A stretch of DNA of 40,386 nt from Anaerolineales bacterium (GTDB taxonomy: Bacteria > Chloroflexota > Anaerolineae > Anaerolineales > UBA11858), in assembly GCA_016783125.1 (NCBI GenBank), contig JADHXE010000006.1, forward strand, positions 1 to 40,386, written 5' to 3'. The position numbers were made by a program, and so were the translations under genes. Numbering within the stretch: position 1 is the first letter of the stretch; each line of letters opens with the position of its first letter. Shown piece after piece: positions 9,236 to 16,426 of this stretch. The notes below the pieces were generated by a model that made no database searches, was not told where the DNA came from, and saw only the letters and a list, made by a program, of their open reading frames with translations.

Positions 9236-9309
9236 GCGGACAACTGCCTGCCCTGAGCATTTTGAAGGATTAGCTAGCAGTAGAGAGCCAATTGCTGACG
9301 GCAGTAGTC

Positions 9310-9732
9310 CTAATCTGACCAAGCAGTATCCATAAACGATCTTGGAGTAAGAATCGGTATACCTCGAAATGGATGTAAAACCAGCAAATCCTTATCCCCA
9401 CTAACAATGGCTGTTGCAGCGCCACTTACAGCCAACTCTAAAAATTTATTATCCTTCGGATCACGGCATTCGGCTATTGTTTCGGTAATCTCTATAAAAG
9501 TTGCTTCTTGAAGAAGGACAATTTGGAATTGAATTCGATCAGCTTCTTTCAGGTACCTATTGAACTTTTCCCGCATCAGAACATCATTCAATTCATCAAC
9601 CACAGCTAACGAAACTAAGATTTCCCCTTCTTTGACAGCTTTATCAAATGCCTTACGTGGCACTGATTTCTTCGAAAATAGCGCACTGACAAGTATATTT
9701 GTATCAAAAACGAATCGGAAACTACTCGTCAT
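9310..9732 (-). CDS. PIN-domain toxin, VapC-like (COG1569 type)
   Basis: This 140-residue PIN-family protein is a predicted Mg2+-dependent endoribonuclease and the toxin half of a type II module. The PIN acidic residues are visible: D10 in FVFDTN, E47 in VVDELNDVL, D91/D94 in CRDPKDNKFLELA and D113 in VSGDKDLL. The 'CRDPKDNKFLELA' and 'TPRSF' blocks fit the 'putative toxin, PIN family' group (COG1569) rather than classical VapC. The start overlaps the upstream antitoxin gene by 11 nt, which indicates translational coupling. The RNA target cannot be predicted. Confidence 0.9.
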   Translation of the reverse strand: MTSSFRFVFDTNILVSALFSKKSVPRKAFDKAVKEGEILVSLAVVDELNDVLMREKFNRYLKEADRIQFQIVLLQEATFIEITETIAECRDPKDNKFLELAVSGAATAIVSGDKDLLVLHPFRGIPILTPRSFMDTAWSD

Positions 9733-9949
9733 CGAGGAGAGCCTCTAAGATTTCGGGAGTCAGACCACGAGCTTGAGCTTTATCACTAATCTCGTCCATC
9801 AGAGCCTGAAGTGGCTTTGAAGGCATTCCGAATTCTCGCAACCAGAGACTCAATAACACCTGAATTTTCTTTTTATCTTCTTTAGACGCTGATTGATAGA
9901 TGCGAGCTGCATCAGCGTCTAACTGGACATTTACTGTTGCAATGGTCAT
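9722..9949 (-). CDS. antitoxin partner of the PIN toxin
   Basis: This 75-residue protein is encoded immediately before the PIN gene and overlaps it by 11 nt. It begins with a short strand (ATVNVQLDADAARIYQSA) followed by helices, resembling the N-terminus of ribbon-helix-helix or Phd-like antitoxins. The acidic C-terminal tail (SDKAQARGLTPEILEALLDD) is the usual toxin-neutralising part. I do not recognise a named antitoxin family; the role follows from size, overlap and neighbour. Antitoxins of this kind commonly repress their own operon. Confidence 0.8.
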   Translation of the reverse strand: MTIATVNVQLDADAARIYQSASKEDKKKIQVLLSLWLREFGMPSKPLQALMDEISDKAQARGLTPEILEALLDDE

Positions 9950-10030
9950 CCTGACTCATCTCCAAATAAAGAAACCTGAAACCGCACAGTTCTATTGTAC
10001 TTGCTTTTGGAAATTTGAATGGAATAGTTT

Positions 10031-10852
10031 TCAAAACATTTTCCCCTGACACCAAATTTCCTCCAGCGCGTTTCTGAATAACTGGTTCAACTTTTCCAGG
10101 GAAGCTACCGGCTTATCACTCACGATGTTGCTTTGCATCATTCTATTCAGCTCTCGTTCAGTGAAATCAAGCACTGATGTCAGCAAAGGCCCATAATCAG
10201 CTTCTTTGCTATTCCGCTTGAGCTCAATAAGTTTCGTAATATCCCCTTTGAGATTTGGTGAGTCAATCATCCGCTCCACCAGCGTGCTAAATTCTGTAGG
10301 TACCACCCCAAACCCCTTTTCGATCCACATCACTGCCAATGCTGGACGAAGAATATAGAAGAGTTTCTTCAGGTTGATTTGATTCCCCTGGAGGTAGTCT
10401 TTATTGCGCCGGGCCATGTTCAAATAGTGATGCACGCAAGCAGTAGAGGAAAAATACTCTGGACGCAGCGCTCGCAATTGCTCGGCAACAGAAAATTTCT
10501 CCACATAAACAATCGGAGAGCCCAGCCATTCGAATAGAGGGCCGTTCGATTTTCGGAACAGATTGAGAGTCTTGCGCAGTTCCCAGCCGGTGATATCCAG
10601 GTCACCGCTGATCGGCATCTCGATCACGTCCCGCTTGCGATCTATCGAGAGGTACCACTCGACTGGATGGGCGTATAAAATACGCACATCGTAATCGCTA
10701 TCGACTGAAGGGAAACCCCAGGCGCGACTGCCCGCTTCACAGGCGTAGAAGATGCGGATGTTTTTTTCGGCTTGGATTTCCTCTAATTGGGCCAGAATCT
10801 CTTTCTTCATGATTTCTATGGCTGTTACCCACCTTTCTCCAACTACTAACAT
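10031..10852 (-). CDS. predicted nucleotidyltransferase (COG3541, RlaP-like)
   Basis: This protein of about 273 residues belongs to the polymerase-beta-like nucleotidyltransferase superfamily. The core motif is at residues 41-57: GSRAWGFPSVDSDYDVR, the G-S then D-x-D arrangement that binds metal and NTP. The rest is a helical domain with HYLNMARRNKDYL and a KKLFYILRP block, as in COG3541/PF10127 proteins. Family members are reported near RNA ligases and in accessory regions, and their substrate is generally unknown. The ATG at 10810 (MKKEILAQLEE) may be the true start instead of 10852; neither has a convincing ribosome-binding site. It lies between two toxin-antitoxin-like pairs on the same strand. 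Confidence 0.82.
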   Translation of the reverse strand: MLVVGERWVTAIEIMKKEILAQLEEIQAEKNIRIFYACEAGSRAWGFPSVDSDYDVRILYAHPVEWYLSIDRKRDVIEMPISGDLDITGWELRKTLNLFRKSNGPLFEWLGSPIVYVEKFSVAEQLRALRPEYFSSTACVHHYLNMARRNKDYLQGNQINLKKLFYILRPALAVMWIEKGFGVVPTEFSTLVERMIDSPNLKGDITKLIELKRNSKEADYGPLLTSVLDFTERELNRMMQSNIVSDKPVASLEKLNQLFRNALEEIWCQGKMF

Positions 10853-10891
10853 CTGATGTTTGCTGTGAATTCTTCGGATTAATTGCTGCGC

Positions 10892-11323
10892 TTACCCATC
10901 CGCTTTCAGTCCTGTTAATTCTTCAATCTCTTGAAGCAACAATGGTAAATTGGGTCGAGAGAAACTTATGCCTGGTGCAGGGATTCGGTTATGTTTGATG
11001 TCGGGAGGTACATGCTTATGATGTGGATGGGTTGATGCCAAGCTCTGATCATTTGGATGAGGGAAATCATCATACCAGTATAATCTCTCATCGCCCCGAT
11101 ATACTTCATAGCCATATGATGCAATTACCCCCTCATCAAAATCTATTTCTTCTCGCATACGAAGACGATACTCATCTGTCAAAAAAACTTCCCCTTCAGC
11201 GATCCCCGTATATTTACTAACAGACCAAACCGTAACCGTGGAGTTTTCCACCCTCGCATGGTCTAACAACTCAGCGACAAAACGGCTATACCCTTCAATC
11301 GTTTTGAGTGGATTGTTGGACAT
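10892..11323 (-). CDS. DUF6516/TumE-like protein (putative toxin)
   Basis: This 143-residue protein has the hallmarks of DUF6516: a strand-rich middle ([15 protein letters not shown]), [20 protein letters not shown], and the histidine cluster STHPHHKHV followed by a C-terminal [10 protein letters not shown] helix. The family includes TumE, described as a toxin in toxin-antitoxin modules. The mechanism is not firmly known to me, and the histidine cluster would be the candidate active site. The gene starts one base after the stop of the upstream partner at 11325-11597, so the two are a tight operon. The toxin role is inference from family and context. Confidence 0.72.
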   Translation of the reverse strand: MSNNPLKTIEGYSRFVAELLDHARVENSTVTVWSVSKYTGIAEGEVFLTDEYRLRMREEIDFDEGVIASYGYEVYRGDERLYWYDDFPHPNDQSLASTHPHHKHVPPDIKHNRIPAPGISFSRPNLPLLLQEIEELTGLKADG

Positions 11324-11324
11324 C

Positions 11325-11597
11325 TCAATAAGCAGGGTGAAAACGCATAGACGAAGCTAAATCACGTTTTTGTATCTGTTCTGAATATGCTTCCTTGCGG
11401 CGCAGCCAAGTTTCGTAGATTCCCTTCCACCGGCTAAAATCTGTGCGCGTTTCATCGTAGGAATCATATTCTTCCAATGTACCCGCCATGAGCGCTGCAT
11501 AGAAATCTTCACTGAGCACGCCATACTTTTCTTCGTAAAGAGTCAAGCGGCGCTCAAGTAATTTCATCTCAATAACTAATTCGTGTACTTCCATCAT
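11325..11597 (-). CDS. small partner of the DUF6516 protein (putative antitoxin)
   Basis: A 90-residue acidic, helical protein ([20 protein letters not shown], then [19 protein letters not shown]). Proteins of this look are frequent neighbours of DUF6516 genes, and I read it as the antitoxin or chaperone half of the pair. It has no recognisable DNA-binding motif. Two ATG codons are adjacent (11597 and 11594); the second has better spacing to the GAAGG ribosome-binding site. Confidence 0.72.
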   Translation of the reverse strand: MMEVHELVIEMKLLERRLTLYEEKYGVLSEDFYAALMAGTLEEYDSYDETRTDFSRWKGIYETWLRRKEAYSEQIQKRDLASSMRFHPAY

Positions 11598-11694
11598 CTA
11601 CCTTCTAACAGAATAACGACTAAAGTACTCCAATTGTACTACGAGTTTCATCCCAGGCATTTTCACACAAATCCAATCCTAAAGCGGACTGCCA

Positions 11695-14600
11695 TCACGG
11701 CGTGGGCGTCTCCGTCGGCGTTGCGCTAGCAGTTTCTGTCGCGGAGGGGATCAACGTCGGCGTATCCGTGGGGGGGGACGTTGCTGTATCCGAGGGGATC
11801 AGTGTATTCGTAGGAGTGAAGGTCGCCGTAGGTGTTAGCGTGGCCGTCGGGGTGAATGTTGGGGTGAAGGTGGCCGTCGGAGTGGGCGTCTCTGTGGGAA
11901 TGTCCGTGGGGGTTGGAGTCGGCGTGGGGACTTGTAAATCTATGCTGACGGTCGTTTCGGCAAAGGTACCCTCGGAACTTAGCACTCGTAACCTTAGTGT
12001 GACCACCCCGGCCTCCATTTCGCTGACATCCCACTCATAGATTTCATCTGCCTGTCTGACAGGGTCATTTTCCTCGCGCAGCAAATCCCAATCCACCGGA
12101 TCATCCCCCCTGCCCCATTGCAGCCAGAACTCACTAAAATTACTGGTGGCATCTGCCCGCCCGTAGATCGTCAGCGGGCTGGAGGTAATCAGGGCGCCAT
12201 CATTTGGCGCGTTGATCTCTAAGATCGGGCGCGAGTCCGTCTCGGCGCAGGCGTGTTGGGGGGTGAAAAAGATCGGGTCTGAGAAGCCATTGTCTTTGGC
12301 CCAGTTGCGTCCCTGGTCGGTCTCCTTGATCCACTTGATCGCCCAGGGATCGCTGACGTTCAGGCCCAGCTTGTTATCGGTGAAATCTTTGCAGGCCGGA
12401 GAAGCCAGCAAACCCGTCCAGGTGTCGATATTGGCTTTCTGCCACAGATCCTGGCCTTTGGAGAGCGGCGGCTGCCCGGCTACGAAATACTCGCTGCGCT
12501 GGCTCGGGCACCACTGAGAAGGCTCGGTGCCCGAGACCGTACAGATGACCTGCTCGACGATCCCCGCAGGGGACATGAAAGAGGTCGGGTTGCCGCCGGT
12601 CAGGTGCTGGATGGCGGTCTGCATGAAGGAATTCCAGATGGGGGCCGCGCCGGTCAGGCCGCTGGTGCCCTGCATGGGGGTGTAGTCGGCGTTGCCCACC
12701 CAGGTGCCCACAACCACATCGGGGGTGTAGCCAATGGTCCAATTGTCGCGGAAATCGTTGGTGGTGCCGGTTTTGGCAGCCACCTGGAAGGGCAGATTGA
12801 GCAGCGAGTTAGCTCCGAACATGGGCGTCCGGGCAGCATTGTCCGAGATGATCGAGGAGATCAAAAAGGTGTGCTCGGGGCGCAGCACCTGATCTCCAGG
12901 GGGCTGCTCATATTGGTAGACGATCTCCCCAAGATGGTCTTCGATGCGGGTGATGGCCACCGGGGGGATCCTGCGTCCGCCGTTGGCGAAGACCGCGTAA
13001 GCGCCGGATAACTCTAAGAGCGAGACGTCCCCACCGCCCAGGGTCAGCGACAGGCCGTAGTCATCGCGAGTCAGCGTGGTGATCCCCAGGCGCTTAGCCA
13101 TTGCGACCAGGCCATCCTCCTCGGGGGTGGCGGGATTATCGTAAATACCCACAAAATCCAGCGCCTTCACCGCGGCGACATTGATCGAATTCGCCAGAGC
13201 CGAGCGAACCGTCATCGGGCCGTGATAGCGATTGTCATAATTAACCGGCACATAAGGGTCGCGCGGATCGTTGGGGTCCCCTGAAGGCGGAAACTCGGAA
13301 CGCACATCCCATAACAACGTCGCCGGAGTCCAGCCCATTTCGAAAGCAGCCACATAGGTCAGCGGCTTGATGGCTGAACCCGGCTGGCGCGGGCTGACGG
13401 CCATATTGACCTGGCCGTCGATATTCTCGTTATCGAAATCCGCCGAGCCGACCAAAGCCAGGATTTCGCCCGTGCTGGGCCGGATGACCACCAGAGCGCC
13501 GTTGGTGACGTGCTTATCCGCCAGGGAGTCGACCTGATTTTTGACGACTTCCTGGGCCATATCTTGCAGGCCAGGATCGAGAGTGGTGTAAACTGTGAAG
13601 CCGGAGCGATAGATGGTCTGCGGGTCGAACTGGGCTTCCAGAATCGAGCGCACATAATTGACCCAGTGCGGGTAGCGCATCTGCACCTGTGGCGGCTCGA
13701 ACTCATAACTCTCGAAGGCGCGCGCCGCTTCGGCAGCCTCCCCCGCTTCGATGCACAAAGGCTGCGGAGAATTTCCCACGTAGATACAACCCTGCTCCTG
13801 GCTGGTCTGGAACATCAGCAGCAAAACCGTCTGTTGGCGTTCCAGGGTCACATCTCGATTGGTATACACATCATAGACCGACGGCAGCTGCGGCAATCCG
13901 GCCAGAAATGCCGCCTGTCCTAAATCCAATTCGCTGGCCGAGATACCGAAATAGGTTTGCGCGGCGGCTTCGACGCCATAGGCCAGGTTGCCGTAAAAAT
14001 TCTCATTCAGGTAAATTTCCAGGATTTCGTTCTTGGTATAGCGGCGCGTGATCTCCGCCGCCAGGATAGCCTCGCGCAGCTTGCGTTTATACGTGCGTTG
14101 GGCGCGCTCCTCGGCCGAAAGGAACATGGTGCGCGTCAACTGCTGGGTGATCGTCGAGGCCCCCGAAATCGTTTCCTTACTGTTCAAATTTTGCCAGAAA
14201 GCCCGCACAATCGCCATGGCGTCAAAGCCGGGATGGTTGTAGAACTCCTTGTCTTCCGTAGCGATGGTGGCCGCAACCAGGTATGGCGACATCTCCTCCA
14301 GTGGGATATACGTCCGCCGCCCGAAGCTGGGATCCAGGATTTCATAGAGCAAATTGCTGTTGCGGTCCAGGATGCGCGTGGTCTCGAATTGGGAAACCCG
14401 CTCGCGCAGATCGCTGGGGTCTGGCAAGTCATTGGCGATTTGCCAGTAGACATAAAAACCCGCCGAGGCAGCGATGACCGCCAGGATCACCAGCATAAAG
14501 GCGCCCAAGAGAGACATTCGTAACACGCAGCCCAAGCCGCGTTCGAGTTGAGCCTCCTGAAGTTTGGGTCGACTCCGTTTTTTGGGCCGGGGTAGCGGGG

Positions 14601-15120
14601 CTACGGGAGGGGGGCTGACTGGTCTTCGAGATGGTACCGCCTCGTAGGCTGACGGTGTGACCCGCGTGGCCCCCATGTCGATCTCGTCGACCCGGCGGGG
14701 TAACGGCATCATCTGGGTATCCAGGGCGGGCGGCGCGGTTTGGGGCGTTGTGCCTAAGCTCGGCGGAGGCGGCGTAGTGGCCTCTTGCTGAGGCAAAGTA
14801 GCCCTGTTCTCAACAATGTCTTCCTCGTCGACGACCACCTCGTCGATGGGAGCAGGCTCATGCTCAGGTTCCGGTTCCAGCGCCGGCTCGAAACGCGTCC
14901 CGTTCAAGGGTTCTTCGGACGCGGGCTTCCCCTCACGACCTAGTAAGTCCAGATAGGTCGAGGGGTAGTCATCCCGCCGGGGCTTGACTGGCGGTTGAAG
15001 TTCGTCTTCGCGCATGTCATCCGCAGCGGCCGTTTCCTGCTCGACCTTTTCTGCTTCATCCAATAATCGACGAAAGCGATCGCGAGGCTCTTCTTGTTGG
15101 GCTGGTTTCTCTTCAGGCAT
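11695..15120 (-). CDS. class A penicillin-binding protein with Pro-Thr tail
   Basis: This 1141-residue bifunctional peptidoglycan synthase begins with a long acidic, proline-rich cytoplasmic region (1-200), followed by one membrane anchor (about 202-226). The GT51 glycosyltransferase domain has catalytic Glu289 in ATIATEDKEFYNHPGFD and a QQLTRTMFL block. In the transpeptidase domain the SxxK serine is S582 (PGSAIKPL), the SxN motif lies in SANSINVAAVKALD, and KTGT is at 783-786. Cysteines and a DSRPILEINAPNDG beta-sandwich-like segment follow, then a C-terminal tail of about 75 residues made of PTxTPT repeats. It is longer than typical PBP1A/1C (700-850) because of the cytoplasmic head and the tail. 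It acts at the outer face of the membrane in wall synthesis. Confidence 0.95.
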   Translation of the reverse strand: MPEEKPAQQEEPRDRFRRLLDEAEKVEQETAAADDMREDELQPPVKPRRDDYPSTYLDLLGREGKPASEEPLNGTRFEPALEPEPEHEPAPIDEVVVDEEDIVENRATLPQQEATTPPPPSLGTTPQTAPPALDTQMMPLPRRVDEIDMGATRVTPSAYEAVPSRRPVSPPPVAPLPRPKKRSRPKLQEAQLERGLGCVLRMSLLGAFMLVILAVIAASAGFYVYWQIANDLPDPSDLRERVSQFETTRILDRNSNLLYEILDPSFGRRTYIPLEEMSPYLVAATIATEDKEFYNHPGFDAMAIVRAFWQNLNSKETISGASTITQQLTRTMFLSAEERAQRTYKRKLREAILAAEITRRYTKNEILEIYLNENFYGNLAYGVEAAAQTYFGISASELDLGQAAFLAGLPQLPSVYDVYTNRDVTLERQQTVLLLMFQTSQEQGCIYVGNSPQPLCIEAGEAAEAARAFESYEFEPPQVQMRYPHWVNYVRSILEAQFDPQTIYRSGFTVYTTLDPGLQDMAQEVVKNQVDSLADKHVTNGALVVIRPSTGEILALVGSADFDNENIDGQVNMAVSPRQPGSAIKPLTYVAAFEMGWTPATLLWDVRSEFPPSGDPNDPRDPYVPVNYDNRYHGPMTVRSALANSINVAAVKALDFVGIYDNPATPEEDGLVAMAKRLGITTLTRDDYGLSLTLGGGDVSLLELSGAYAVFANGGRRIPPVAITRIEDHLGEIVYQYEQPPGDQVLRPEHTFLISSIISDNAARTPMFGANSLLNLPFQVAAKTGTTNDFRDNWTIGYTPDVVVGTWVGNADYTPMQGTSGLTGAAPIWNSFMQTAIQHLTGGNPTSFMSPAGIVEQVICTVSGTEPSQWCPSQRSEYFVAGQPPLSKGQDLWQKANIDTWTGLLASPACKDFTDNKLGLNVSDPWAIKWIKETDQGRNWAKDNGFSDPIFFTPQHACAETDSRPILEINAPNDGALITSSPLTIYGRADATSNFSEFWLQWGRGDDPVDWDLLREENDPVRQADEIYEWDVSEMEAGVVTLRLRVLSSEGTFAETTVSIDLQVPTPTPTPTDIPTETPTPTATFTPTFTPTATLTPTATFTPTNTLIPSDTATSPPTDTPTLIPSATETASATPTETPTP
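11702..11935. repeat. degenerate hexanucleotide repeats encoding the PBP Pro-Thr tail
   Basis: The plus strand shows many copies of the degenerate unit GTSGGNGT, and the minus strand encodes Pro-Thr/Ser-Ala dipeptides. The repeats are imperfect, so slippage is likely slow. The tail probably spans or anchors in the wall. Confidence 0.8.
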
Positions 15121-15270
15121 ACAAAATCTCTATTTTTGCGGTTATCATCTTATCAATAAGCTTCTCATATTATGTACAAGAAAAATCTAACCACCAAGAT
15201 CACAACGCTCGCTATGCGCGCCTTCGGCGTGCGGGCATACGGCCGGTACACGAAGGAAAACAAAGGATTT

Positions 15271-15435
15271 GGCCTTTCTCTACCATACATTTAGGACGAT
15301 CCGTGTTCCTAAGAACATAAATAGCGAAAAAAGGCCTGTTTTGAAACCAAAAGTACGCCTGGAGAGATTGTTTCCACAAGGAACACGGATCGTTTGGCAA
15401 GAAATTCTACTAAATGTACGGTAGAAAATTTAGCC
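15271..15435. repeat. 165-bp inverted-repeat element, MITE-like
   Basis: The outer arms TCTACCATACATTTAG (15278-15293) and CTAAATGTACGGTAGA (15409-15424) pair with one mismatch. The inner arms ACGATCCGTGTTCCT (15296-15310) and AGGAACACGGATCGT (15379-15393) pair perfectly. The right side carries about 15 extra bases between the two arms, and the unpaired centre is about 68 bp. No target duplication or ORF is seen. It lies in the 455-bp gap 15121-15575, whose remainder holds degraded 'CTTGGCG/CTCTGTG'-type repeat debris and no gene. Confidence 0.7.
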
Positions 15436-15575
15436 TTAGATTATTTCTTTGAGCCTCTTGGTGTCCTCGCCGCAGGCGTGCTTCGCATGTGGTAAATCTC
15501 CAGGTGTGTAACCTACAGAAAATAAACTGGCAAGAATTTCTGTGCACTCTGTGTCTCAGCGGTTAGAGATGGATA

Positions 15576-16046
15576 TTACTCTTCTTCTGGTTTGCTGACG
15601 ATCAAGACCTTCCAAACGCCTTTCATAACAACTTCATCGTTTTGGTTCAGCACGCTGAGTTCCAGATCCACCGCGCCGCCGCCCAGGCGTTTCAGGGCTT
15701 TGGTCTTGATGATCTCCGATTGCACGTGAACAGTATCGCCAATGAAGACCGGCTTGGTGAATTTCCAAGATTCGATCTCGCGGAAGGCGATCACCGTGCC
15801 CTCGATCAGGCCGCTGAGAGCCACCAGCCCGGAAGCAATCGAAGTTACTAATAATCCGTGGGCGATCCGTTGGCCAAAGGGCGTGGTCTTACAGAATTCA
15901 GCATCGGTGTGAATCTGATTGTAATCCCCAGATAATCCAGCAAAAGCGACAATATCGCTTTCGGTGATCGTGCGTGCGGCACTGACATAAACCTGGCTAA
16001 CTTCGAACTCTTCAAAATACAAACCACGTGCATGATGTTTTGACAT
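15576..16046 (-). CDS. MaoC-like (R)-specific enoyl-CoA hydratase
   Basis: This 156-residue hot-dog-fold protein carries the hydratase-2 motif AGLSGDYNQIHTDAEF, with catalytic D41 and H46, followed by FGQRIAHGLL. It is predicted to hydrate trans-2-enoyl-CoA to (R)-3-hydroxyacyl-CoA. The single-domain length matches PhaJ/MaoC-type proteins; the chain-length preference is unknown. I chose the ATG at 16046 because AGGAG lies 6 nt upstream and the family N-terminus begins here. The frame could be extended to 16172, but that would translate repeat-like sequence. No other fatty-acid gene is nearby, so the pathway is not set by context. Confidence 0.92.
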   Translation of the reverse strand: MSKHHARGLYFEEFEVSQVYVSAARTITESDIVAFAGLSGDYNQIHTDAEFCKTTPFGQRIAHGLLVTSIASGLVALSGLIEGTVIAFREIESWKFTKPVFIGDTVHVQSEIIKTKALKRLGGGAVDLELSVLNQNDEVVMKGVWKVLIVSKPEEE

Positions 16047-16052
16047 AGAATA

Positions 16053-16057
16053 CTCCT
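16053..16057 (-). promoter_or_regulatory. Shine-Dalgarno AGGAG of the MaoC gene
   Basis: AGGAG with 6-nt spacing to the ATG at 16046. It decides this start over the upstream in-frame ATG at 16172. Confidence 0.75.
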
Positions 16058-16173
16058 GGGTGTTAATCTTTTTGGTATATTCTTCGTATTGGTCCAGGAC
16101 GTAGAACGTCCATGCAAGCGTTCCACCGCGGTACCCCAAGGGTATGCTCCGCGAAGCAGTGGAACGAGCCATT

Positions 16174-16336
16174 ACTGTCTACTCAATGTCAGAAAGTTAG
16201 CGAGCGAGACAGGTGCAACGCACTTCAAATTATCCGGCATCAGGTGCGAGGCACATCCAAAACGTGCGTTGCACCTGGGATCAGAGTTGTCACGAAAGTG
16301 CATCGCACCTTAACTTACTGACATTGACTGTCTACT
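16174..16336. mobile_element. MITE-like element with 16-bp TIRs and 10-bp target duplication
   Basis: The element proper spans 16184-16326 (143 bp). The left end CAATGTCAGAAAGTTA and the reverse complement of the right end, CAATGTCAGTAAGTTA, match at 15 of 16 positions. It is directly bounded by identical 10-bp direct repeats ACTGTCTACT (16174-16183 and 16327-16336). Inside are four copies of a motif close to AGGTGCRANGCAC: two forward (near 16210 and 16243) and two reverse (near 16265 and 16298), so the single strand can fold into a multi-arm structure. No ORF. It occupies much of the 380-bp gap upstream of the glycosidase gene. Confidence 0.75.
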
Positions 16337-16389
16337 GGCAACTGTTTACTGCTAACTGCTAACTGAATACTGATTCTAGCACAAAACCT

Positions 16390-16418
16390 TTGACCTTTCC
16401 CCCAACTGCCCTTACAAT
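16390..16418 (+). promoter_or_regulatory. sigma-70-like promoter of the glycosidase-antiporter cluster
   Basis: TTGACC (16390-16395), 17-nt spacer, TACAAT (16413-16418). The ATG at 16427 is only 8 nt after the -10, so transcription would start at or next to the start codon, giving a leaderless or nearly leaderless mRNA. Confidence 0.6.
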
Positions 16419-16426
16419 ACTCTTTT

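Noticed and set aside
11702-12040. Plus-strand ORF with Val-Gly-Val repeats
   Set aside because: Reverse reading of the Pro-Thr tail of the penicillin-binding protein.
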